From Eubacterium sp. (lineage in GTDB: Bacteria > Bacillota > Clostridia > Lachnospirales > Lachnospiraceae): a DNA stretch of 49,700 bases. The translations under genes and the position numbers were made by a program. Numbering within the stretch: the stretch's first letter is position 1; each line of letters opens with the position of its first letter. A model generated the notes under the pieces. That model was not told where the DNA came from. It saw nothing but the letters and a program-made list of their open reading frames with translations, and searched no databases. Where the stretch lies: the NCBI GenBank assembly GCA_017965495.1, contig JAGCPW010000034.1:1-49700 (forward strand), given 5' to 3'. Below, piece after piece: positions 1 to 8,301 of the stretch.

Positions 1-1644
1 AAAAATTTTATAGAGCAGATTATTGATAAAGATTTAGAAGAAGGTAGATTTGACCATGTTCAAACTAGATTCCCACCAGAACCAAATGGATATCTTCACA
101 TTGGTCATGCAAAATCTATTCTTTTAAACTATGGAATAGCCGAAGAGTATAATGGTAAATTCAATCTTCGTTTTGATGATACAAACCCAGCCAAAGAGGA
201 TGAGGAGTTTGTAGATTCTATCAAAAACGATGTTAAATGGCTTGGAGTAGATTGGGAAGATAGATTATTCTATTCATCTAATTACTTTGACCAGATGTAT
301 GAAGCTGCAGTTAAACTTATCAAAAAGGGTAAGGCTTATGTATGTGATTTGACTGCCGATGAGATTAGAGAATCTCGTGGTTGGGCTGATGAGCCTGGCA
401 AAGAAAGTCCATACAGAGATAGAACTGTGGAAGAAAACCTTGATTTGTTTGAAAGAATGAAGAACGGTGAGTTTGCCGATGGCGAAAAGGTTCTTCGTGC
501 AAAAATAGATATGGCATCTCCTAATATGAATATGAGAGATCCAGTTATATATCGTGTAGCGCATCTTACACACCATAACACTGGTGATAAGTGGTGCATT
601 TACCCAATGTATGACTTCGCACATCCTATTGAGGATGCTATTGAAGGAATTAGCCATTCAATTTGTACATTAGAGTTTGAAGATCACAGACCTTTGTATG
701 ATTGGGTAGTTAATGAGTTAGAATATGACCAACCACCTCGTCAGGTAGAGTTTGCTAAACTTTATCTTACAAATGTGGTTACTGGTAAAAGATATATTAA
801 GCAGTTAGTGGAAGAAGGAATAGTGGACGGATGGGATGATCCAAGACTTGTTTCTATCGCAGCACTTAGACGTAGAGGTTACACACCAGAAGCAATAAAG
901 ATGTTTGTTGACCTTTGTGGTGTATCAAAGAGTAACAGTTCTGTGGATTATGCTATGCTTGAGTACTGTATTCGTGAGGACTTAAATCTTAAGAAACCTC
1001 GTTATATGGCAGTGCTTGATCCTGTTAAGGTGATTATTGACAATTATCCTGATGATGAAGAGGAATGGTTGGATGCTCCTAACAATGTGAAGAATGAGGA
1101 ACTCGGTTCTCGTAAGATTCCATTTAGCAAGGAACTTTACATTGAAAGAGCTGACTTTATGGAGGACCCTCCAAAGAAATACTTCAGACTATTCCCTGGA
1201 AATGAAGTTAGACTAATGAATGCATACTTTGTTAAGTGTGTTGATTATAAAAAAGATGAGACCGGCAAAGTAACTGAAATTCATGTTACATATGATCCTG
1301 AGACAAAGTCAGGTTCCGGATTTACTGGAAGAAAAGTAAAGGGAACTATTCATTGGGTATCAGCTAAACATGCTGTGAAAGCAGAAGCAAGACTATATGA
1401 GAATATAGTGGATGAAGAAAAAGGCGTTTACAATGAAGACGGTTCACTTAATTTAAATCCTAATTCACTTGAGGTTCTAGATAACTGTTATATAGAACCT
1501 GCATTGGCTGAAGTGGAATCAGAAGATAAATTCCAGTTTATGAGAAATGGATTCTTTGTGGCAGACATGCATGACCATTCAAAAGATAAACCTGTATTTA
1601 ACAGAATAGTATCATTAAAGAGTTCATTCAAATTACCAAAATAA
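1..1644 (+). CDS. glnS: Glutaminyl-tRNA synthetase, 5' end cut by window
   Basis: Class I aminoacyl-tRNA synthetase that charges tRNA-Gln with glutamine in the cytoplasm. The frame is open from base 1 and 547 residues are visible. By comparison with the known E. coli protein only about ten N-terminal residues lie outside the window. The ATP-binding HIGH signature is in the segment [15 protein letters not shown] (residues 25-39). The tRNA-binding part follows, with GWDDPRL and [11 protein letters not shown], and the anticodon-binding beta-barrels fill the last 200 residues. The second class I motif (KMSKS, MSKR in E. coli) reads TGKR here (about base 780). I believe this is a variant seen in clostridial enzymes, but I could not check. 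It ends at a hairpin terminator shared with the convergent gene. Assignment is firm. Confidence 0.96.
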   Translation, partial: KNFIEQIIDKDLEEGRFDHVQTRFPPEPNGYLHIGHAKSILLNYGIAEEYNGKFNLRFDDTNPAKEDEEFVDSIKNDVKWLGVDWEDRLFYSSNYFDQMYEAAVKLIKKGKAYVCDLTADEIRESRGWADEPGKESPYRDRTVEENLDLFERMKNGEFADGEKVLRAKIDMASPNMNMRDPVIYRVAHLTHHNTGDKWCIYPMYDFAHPIEDAIEGISHSICTLEFEDHRPLYDWVVNELEYDQPPRQVEFAKLYLTNVVTGKRYIKQLVEEGIVDGWDDPRLVSIAALRRRGYTPEAIKMFVDLCGVSKSNSSVDYAMLEYCIREDLNLKKPRYMAVLDPVKVIIDNYPDDEEEWLDAPNNVKNEELGSRKIPFSKELYIERADFMEDPPKKYFRLFPGNEVRLMNAYFVKCVDYKKDETGKVTEIHVTYDPETKSGSGFTGRKVKGTIHWVSAKHAVKAEARLYENIVDEEKGVYNEDGSLNLNPNSLEVLDNCYIEPALAEVESEDKFQFMRNGFFVADMHDHSKDKPVFNRIVSLKSSFKLPK

Positions 1645-1652
1645 AGCAATAA

Positions 1653-1682
1653 AAAAGAACTTCCATAAACGGAAGTTCTTTT
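1653..1682. terminator. Bidirectional terminator between glnS and the convergent gene
   Basis: Perfect 12-bp stem (AAAAGAACTTCC at 1653-1664 with GGAAGTTCTTTT at 1671-1682) around the loop ATAAAC. A-runs and T-runs flank it on both sides, so it can stop glnS on the + strand and the helical protein gene on the - strand. Confidence 0.9.
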
Positions 1683-1698
1683 TTTAAAAGTTAAAGAA

Positions 1699-2313
1699 TT
1701 AAATATCGCTAAGTTCGTCTTCCATAAAGTCAATGCCTTCGTCTTTCTTAACCTTAGGGATATCAACATCCTCAGTAGTAGCAGCTTCTGGCTCACCCTT
1801 TGGATTATCGAAATCATCAAAGTCTTCAGTTGAAGGATTAACTTTTTCTTTGACAGCATCTTTAGCGTCAGCTACAGTTTCTTTTACTTTAGCCTTTGCA
1901 TTTTCAATCTTTTCTTCGCCAATTGCTTCGATCGCTTTATCCTTGGCATCAGATGCTACGCTAGAAGCTCTCATAGCTGTCTCTTTAACTTTACCTTTAG
2001 CGTTTTCATAGTTTTCTTTAATCTTTTCAGCTTTTTCTTCGCCAATCTTTTCAGTAACCTGTCCTACAGCTTCATCATATTTATCAATGATTTTATCGGC
2101 TACTTGATCAGCAGTCTGCTTTGCTTTTTTAGTATTAAAAGAGATTTTTATTTTATCGCCTGTTTGTTTGTAATCAAAGTATTTCTCATTACTTAAATCT
2201 TCAAACACTTCATCATCTTTTCTAGTCTCTCTACGGTTTTTAACATAAAGCACACTACCAACAGTAGCACCCACTACAGCGGCAGTACCAACTAACTTAT
2301 TAAAAAATCCCAT
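1699..2313 (-). CDS. Membrane-anchored amphipathic (LEA/apolipoprotein-like) helical protein
   Basis: Function not recognised. The start chosen is the ATG at 2313, because GGGAGG lies seven bases upstream; a longer reading from 2346 has no such site. The 204-residue product begins MGFFNKLVGTAAVVGATVG, a short hydrophobic segment that could anchor it in the membrane (about residues 5-22). Residues 60-160 are a long run of Lys/Glu/Ala-rich helix with near-repeats such as KIGEEKAEKIKENYENAKGK and AIGEEKIENAKAKVKE. These resemble the 11-residue repeats of LEA and apolipoprotein-like proteins. The tail is acidic and probably disordered (STEDFDDFDNPK and onward). Similar YtxH-type proteins are general-stress or envelope proteins in Firmicutes, but that link is an inference from composition. 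Confidence 0.75.
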   Translation of the reverse strand: MGFFNKLVGTAAVVGATVGSVLYVKNRRETRKDDEVFEDLSNEKYFDYKQTGDKIKISFNTKKAKQTADQVADKIIDKYDEAVGQVTEKIGEEKAEKIKENYENAKGKVKETAMRASSVASDAKDKAIEAIGEEKIENAKAKVKETVADAKDAVKEKVNPSTEDFDDFDNPKGEPEAATTEDVDIPKVKKDEGIDFMEDELSDI

Positions 2314-2344
2314 AATAAATCCTCCCAATAATAATCTTAAATTC

Positions 2345-2373
2345 ATTATAATACTTATCGAAAATAAAGAAAA
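2345..2373 (-). promoter_or_regulatory. Likely promoter of the amphipathic protein gene
   Basis: On the - strand TATAAT (2350..2345) has TTTTCT 17 bases upstream (2373..2368). The -10 is perfect and the -35 is weak. It lies back to back with the + strand promoter of the glycosylase gene. Confidence 0.45.
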
Positions 2374-2381
2374 GACTATAA

Positions 2382-2410
2382 TTGTAAAAGTTTTGTGAAT
2401 TTGTTAATAT
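2382..2410 (+). promoter_or_regulatory. Likely promoter of the DNA glycosylase gene, leaderless arrangement
   Basis: TTGTAA (2382-2387), a 17-base spacer and TAATAT (2405-2410) preceded by TG (extended -10). The next start codon, ATG at 2418, is seven bases after the -10, about where transcription should begin. No Shine-Dalgarno is present. An alternative TATAAT at 2377-2382 would give a short leader instead. Confidence 0.5.
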
Positions 2411-2417
2411 GTTCTCT

Positions 2418-3308
2418 ATGAAAATTAGAAAGAAAAAAGAAAATATAATAATTGAAGAAGTAAAAGATTTTCTTTTGTCGCAGACTCTTGAGTGCGGTCA
2501 ATGCTTTAGATTTGAAAAGTTGAGCGATGAGGAGTATGTGGTTGTTGCAAATAATAAATTGCTTCGCATTAAGCAGGAGAAAGACACCCTTACTTTTTAT
2601 AACACATCAAAAGAAGATGTAGTGGAATTTTGGATTCACTATTTTGACTTGGACCGAGATTACAAGCAAATTAAAAACTTCTTAAGACGTAAAGATGAGA
2701 AACTTCGACCTATTATCAAAGATAAATGGGGAATTAGAATTCTAAACCAAGACTTTCACGAGACACTTATTTCTTTTATCATTTCTCAGAACAAACAAAT
2801 CCCTCATATCAAGCAACTAGTTGAAAACTTGAGCAATACTTATGGGAAGTACCTAGGAACTATTGAAGGCAAGAAGTATTATGCTTTTCCTACTATAAAT
2901 AAGTTGGGTTCTTTGACGGAGAAACAGTGGCGCGATTTAAAGGTTGGATTTAGGGCTCCGTATTTAATGGATGCATCAGTTATGCTTTCAAAGAGAAGGT
3001 TAAAGGTCAACTCATTTTTTGAATATGGAAATCGCATGGATGAAAAATATGCAAGAAGTATTTTGACTAGCATAAAAGGTGTCGGAGACAAAGTAGCCAA
3101 CTGCGTAATGCTATTTTCGCTTGGATACACAGACGCATTCCCAATAGATGTCTGGATCAAAAGAATTATGGAAGAAATCTATTTTGGCGGAAAAGACACC
3201 GACAAAGAAACAATAGCCGAATTTGCAAAGAAACAGTATGGCAAATATGGTGGATATGCACAGCAATATTTGTTTATGTATGGACGAGATAATAATCTTG
3301 GCAAGTAA
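2418..3308 (+). CDS. ogg: OGG1-type 8-oxoguanine DNA glycosylase / AP lyase
   Basis: Base-excision repair enzyme that removes 8-oxoguanine and nicks the abasic site. The N-terminal OGG_N domain contains LECGQCFRF, typical of the family. The helix-hairpin-helix GPD core carries the catalytic lysine in KGVGDKVANC (Lys about residue 225) and the essential aspartate in FPIDVW, 19 residues later. QQYLFMYGRD near the C-terminus matches the family's last helix. An upstream ATG at 2409 overlaps the predicted -10 box, so I prefer ATG at 2418 (MKIRKKK), giving 296 residues. Neither start has a Shine-Dalgarno. It is divergent from the amphipathic protein gene and ends in a strong terminator. Confidence 0.9.
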   Translation: MKIRKKKENIIIEEVKDFLLSQTLECGQCFRFEKLSDEEYVVVANNKLLRIKQEKDTLTFYNTSKEDVVEFWIHYFDLDRDYKQIKNFLRRKDEKLRPIIKDKWGIRILNQDFHETLISFIISQNKQIPHIKQLVENLSNTYGKYLGTIEGKKYYAFPTINKLGSLTEKQWRDLKVGFRAPYLMDASVMLSKRRLKVNSFFEYGNRMDEKYARSILTSIKGVGDKVANCVMLFSLGYTDAFPIDVWIKRIMEEIYFGGKDTDKETIAEFAKKQYGKYGGYAQQYLFMYGRDNNLGK

Positions 3309-3362
3309 AAAATCAATAGGGAACTCACTGGAAAAGTCGTTCGTATCCCTATTGATTTTTCT
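3307..3362 (+). terminator. Terminator of the glycosylase gene
   Basis: A 15-bp stem pairs AAAATCAATAGGGA (from 3308) with TCCCTATTGATTTT (from 3346), followed by a T-run. The loop is long (about 24 bases) and may fold further. Confidence 0.8.
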
Positions 3363-3391
3363 TTGAAAATAACAATTAAAAGTGTTATTAT
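3363..3391 (+). promoter_or_regulatory. groESL promoter (housekeeping type)
   Basis: TTGAAA (3363-3368), a 17-base spacer and TATTAT (3386-3391). No CIRCE inverted repeat (TTAGCACTC / GAGTGCTAA) is present between here and groES, so HrcA control at this site is not apparent. Confidence 0.75.
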
Positions 3392-3427
3392 ATTGAATAG
3401 TTTTGACATATCAATGGAGGTATAAAT

Positions 3428-5345
<1,918 letters not shown>

Positions 5346-5377
5346 CGCGTTCAAAAGGGCAGTTATTCTAAAAATAG

Positions 5378-5423
5378 AAAAAAAGAGAGATTTGAAAATA
5401 AATTTTCGAATCTCTCTTTTTTT
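5378..5423 (+). terminator. Terminator of groESL
   Basis: About 22-bp stem (AAAAAAAGAGAGATTTGAAA from 5378 with the complementary arm ending 5423, one G-T pair), a very short loop and a T-rich tail. Confidence 0.9.
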
Positions 5424-5430
5424 ATTTTTT

Positions 5431-5476
5431 ATCATATCGCGAATGCGCGATATGATAGATTTTGCGAAGCAAAATC
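5431..5476. repeat. Two adjacent perfect hairpins downstream of groEL
   Basis: The first is ATCATATCGCG / CGCGATATGAT (11-bp stem, loop AATG, 5431-5456). The second is GATTTTGC / GCAAAATC with loop GAA (5458-5476), giving the core GCGAAGC, known as an unusually stable DNA mini-hairpin. They lie just after the groESL terminator and belong to no gene. The region 5346-5615 has no coding sequence I can support. It could be a dispersed palindromic element, but there is no second copy in this window. Confidence 0.7.
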
Positions 5477-5534
5477 AGAATAACTCTGTATATATTTTGG
5501 CCCATATTTTCAACATAATGTACCTATATAATCA

Positions 5535-5563
5535 TTGTGTATAAAATATCTATTTGATATAAT
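5535..5563 (+). promoter_or_regulatory. Promoter of the secreted beta-helix protein gene
   Basis: TTGTGT (5535-5540), 17 bases, then perfect TATAAT (5558-5563). A leader of about 45 bases follows, with AAAGGAG before the ATG at 5616. Confidence 0.8.
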
Positions 5564-5615
5564 CAAAATTAGATTACGTGCGGAAGTTGAAGAAATTTAA
5601 TAAAGGAGATTTTTT

Positions 5616-8195
5616 ATGTTTAGAAAAGTGAGAAATCAGGTTTTATCTAGTATCGTTGTTGTAGCAATGGTATTTAGTTTAATGCCTGTATTACAAGCAC
5701 AAGAAGCTAAAGCAGATGCTCAGTTTGATGTTCATGTTTCAGTTAATGGAGCAGGAACAGCTGCTATTTCTTGTACAGAAATTGAAGGTGCTGAGTACGA
5801 GTTATATCGAGCTGATAGTAGATTTGCTAATTTTGAAAAAATACAGACATTTGATACTAATATATTCTTTTATGGAAATTACAAAGATTATTACTTTTAT
5901 GTAAGTGCTGTAAAGGATGGACAGGAAGTAGCAAAATCTAGAATTTTCTCAGAGGAAATTGAGAAGTTTGGATATAACACTTATATCTTTGAATCATCTG
6001 ACCCTATGAACAAAATTCAAGATGTAATTGATACCGCATATAAAAATTCAGAGTCAGGTCAGTTTAGATCAGAGAGATATGCGTTTATGTTTAAACCAAG
6101 TGAAACAGAGTATGATGTTACTACAAAGGTAGGTTTCTATACTCAAGTAGCAGGACTTGGTTTAGTTCCTGATGAAGTTAAGATTAAACAGATTCAATGT
6201 TTGGCTGAATGGATGAAGGGTAGAAAATATGATGGAAGCATCAACTATAATGCGCTATGTAACTTCTGGCGTTCAGTAGAAAATGTTTCTTCAGATTACA
6301 GACTATCAACATGGGCTGTTTCTCAAGCTACATCTATGAGAAAAGTTCACTTAACAAATAGTATGAACCTACACGAAGAAGGTGGATATGCCAGTGGTGG
6401 ATTCTTAGCTGACTCTAAGATTGGTGGATTCATTTCATGTGGTTCACAGCAGCAATGGTTATCAAGAAATATTGAAACTAACGCTGGTGGAAAACAAACT
6501 AAATGGAATTACCAGGCTGCAGTTTGGAACAGTGTTTTAGTTGGTTCAAAAACTGAGCATACAGCAAGTGATTGGCCTCGTGGAACAAGCACAGTTGTAG
6601 AAAAGACTCCAAAGATTGCAGAGAGACCTTACCTTGCATATACAGAAGATGATTACAGACTAATTGTTCCTGCAGTTAAGGAAAATACACAAGGTGTATC
6701 ATGGGATGATTATGAAGTAGGAAGAGATTATTATACAATCCCATCAAGAAGATACTATGTAGCAAAACCTACAGATACAGCTGATGATATTAATGCAGCT
6801 ATCGCAAACGATGATGTAAGTGCTTTGATCTTATCTCCTGGTATATATAATCTAGATAAATCAATTAATATTGATAAAGAAGGTTTTGTAGTATTGGGTC
6901 TTGGATATGCAACACTTAAACCAACAGAAGGAAATGAGTGTATGCATGTAACTAACGTTAAGGGTGTTCGTTTGGCCGGTATCTTATTTGACGCAGGCAG
7001 AAAGAAATCACCTGACTTGTTAACAGTTGGTAATGAAAAGAATGATACAGATAATTCTGACAATCCTACAATTATCAGTGACTGCTTCTTTAGAGTAGGT
7101 GGCGCTGACGATGCTAACTGCCAGGTTGAAAATTGTGTAGAGATCAATCAGAATGACGTAATTACAGATAACTTCTGGGTATGGAGAGCTGACCACGGAC
7201 ATGGTGTTGGCTGGTATAAGAATACAGCTGACAATGGTGTAACATTTAACGGTGACAATATTACTGCATATGGATTGATGGTTGAGCACTTCCAGAAATA
7301 CCAGACTATTTGGAATGGTAACGGCGGAAGAACTTATATGTACCAGAGTGAGTTGCCATACGATATTCCAAGTCAAAAAGAATGGAACGCACCAGGCTCA
7401 TACGGATATACAGATTACTATGTAAATCCAAAAGTTGATACACACGAAGGATACGGAATTGGTATCTACTCATGTTATCAAGCTGCTCAGTGTTGGCTAA
7501 AATCAGCAGTTGAGTGTCCAAAGAAACCTGGAGTTACATTTGAAAATGTATGTACATACAGTTTAGTTGGTAACGGTGGTATTGATAAGGTTATTAATGA
7601 TGCTGGTTACGCTGTAATCGCTTCAAGTGATATGGCTAAGATTATTTCATACAAGAACGGTGTAGCTAAGGCCGACAAAGAAGGCGACGCTGCTAGAAAG
7701 ATGATCTGGAGTTGTGATTACGATTCTTGGATCGAGAATCAAACATATACAGGAAAAGAAGTTAAGCCTATTAAACCATTGAAGTATTACGGCATAGCTC
7801 TAAGACCTGGTATTGATTACACAATGACTTACAAGAACAACGTAAAGATTGGTAAAGCAGCTATTTACATTAAAGGTCTTGGAAACTTTAAAGAAAGCGA
7901 CTATATAACATTTAAGATTGTTCCTGGCAAGACAAAGATTACAAAAGCTAAAGGTTCAAAGAAGAAGATTAAACTTAAATGGAAAAAGGTTAAAGGCGCT
8001 GGCGGATATGAAGTTCAATGGTCTAAAAAGAAGAGCTTCAGCGGCAAGAAAGTAAAGAAAGTTAAGAAACTTAAATATACTATCAAGCGCAAAGACAAAA
8101 AGCGTAAGAAATATTACGTAAGAATACGTGCTTACAAGAAAGTTGGCAAGAAGTATTATTACGGTAAATATTCTAAGAAAAAGAAAGTTAAATAA
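5616..8195 (+). CDS. Secreted right-handed beta-helix protein with lysine-rich Fn3-like C-terminus
   Basis: An exported 859-residue protein. A signal peptide (MFRKVRNQVLSSIVVVAMVF and on) probably ends near residue 28-34. Residues 35-130 look like a small beta-sandwich. A central part (about 380-680) has beta-helix features with short strands and turns (TDTADDINAAIANDDVSAL, VLGLGYATLKP, NGDNITAYGLMVEHFQKY). WRADHGHGVGW (about 523) and THEGYGIGIYSCY (about 609) recall actinobacterial proteins often labelled adenylyl cyclase or coagulation factor 5/8-type; those labels are not functional evidence. The fold suggests polysaccharide binding or cleavage, but I see no catalytic residues I can name. 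Residues 771-859 form an Fn3-like domain with 38 lysines in 89 residues, probably for holding the protein on the anionic cell wall (inference). It has its own promoter and terminator. Confidence 0.82.
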   Translation: MFRKVRNQVLSSIVVVAMVFSLMPVLQAQEAKADAQFDVHVSVNGAGTAAISCTEIEGAEYELYRADSRFANFEKIQTFDTNIFFYGNYKDYYFYVSAVKDGQEVAKSRIFSEEIEKFGYNTYIFESSDPMNKIQDVIDTAYKNSESGQFRSERYAFMFKPSETEYDVTTKVGFYTQVAGLGLVPDEVKIKQIQCLAEWMKGRKYDGSINYNALCNFWRSVENVSSDYRLSTWAVSQATSMRKVHLTNSMNLHEEGGYASGGFLADSKIGGFISCGSQQQWLSRNIETNAGGKQTKWNYQAAVWNSVLVGSKTEHTASDWPRGTSTVVEKTPKIAERPYLAYTEDDYRLIVPAVKENTQGVSWDDYEVGRDYYTIPSRRYYVAKPTDTADDINAAIANDDVSALILSPGIYNLDKSINIDKEGFVVLGLGYATLKPTEGNECMHVTNVKGVRLAGILFDAGRKKSPDLLTVGNEKNDTDNSDNPTIISDCFFRVGGADDANCQVENCVEINQNDVITDNFWVWRADHGHGVGWYKNTADNGVTFNGDNITAYGLMVEHFQKYQTIWNGNGGRTYMYQSELPYDIPSQKEWNAPGSYGYTDYYVNPKVDTHEGYGIGIYSCYQAAQCWLKSAVECPKKPGVTFENVCTYSLVGNGGIDKVINDAGYAVIASSDMAKIISYKNGVAKADKEGDAARKMIWSCDYDSWIENQTYTGKEVKPIKPLKYYGIALRPGIDYTMTYKNNVKIGKAAIYIKGLGNFKESDYITFKIVPGKTKITKAKGSKKKIKLKWKKVKGAGGYEVQWSKKKSFSGKKVKKVKKLKYTIKRKDKKRKKYYVRIRAYKKVGKKYYYGKYSKKKKVK

Positions 8196-8211
8196 TTAAA
8201 TTTAACCAAGT

Positions 8212-8251
8212 AAAAGCAATAGGGTTCTCGCTAGAGCCCTATTGTTTTTTG
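8212..8251 (+). terminator. Terminator of the beta-helix protein gene
   Basis: CAATAGGGTTC (8217-8227) pairs with GAGCCCTATTG (8234-8244) with one G-T pair, followed by six Ts. Confidence 0.88.
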
Positions 8252-8283
8252 TTTGCATAATAATACAGTTTTACATTACTTTA

Positions 8284-8292
8284 TGGTAGAAT
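8284..8292 (+). promoter_or_regulatory. Possible extended -10 promoter of recG
   Basis: TGGTAGAAT is an extended -10 box with no convincing -35. It ends nine bases before the recG ATG, so the leader would be zero to three bases long, and there is no Shine-Dalgarno. Confidence 0.45.
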
Positions 8293-8301
8293 ATTTATCG
8301 T

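Noticed and set aside
274-657. Open frame antisense to glnS, and many similar long frames antisense to groEL, murF, polA and the ABC genes
   Set aside because: They lie wholly inside well-conserved genes, lack ribosome sites and have low-complexity or codon-biased products; they are shadows of the real frames.
5431-5476. Hairpin pair considered as a CRISPR repeat or attachment site
   Set aside because: There is a single copy, no spacers and no integrase or phage gene nearby.
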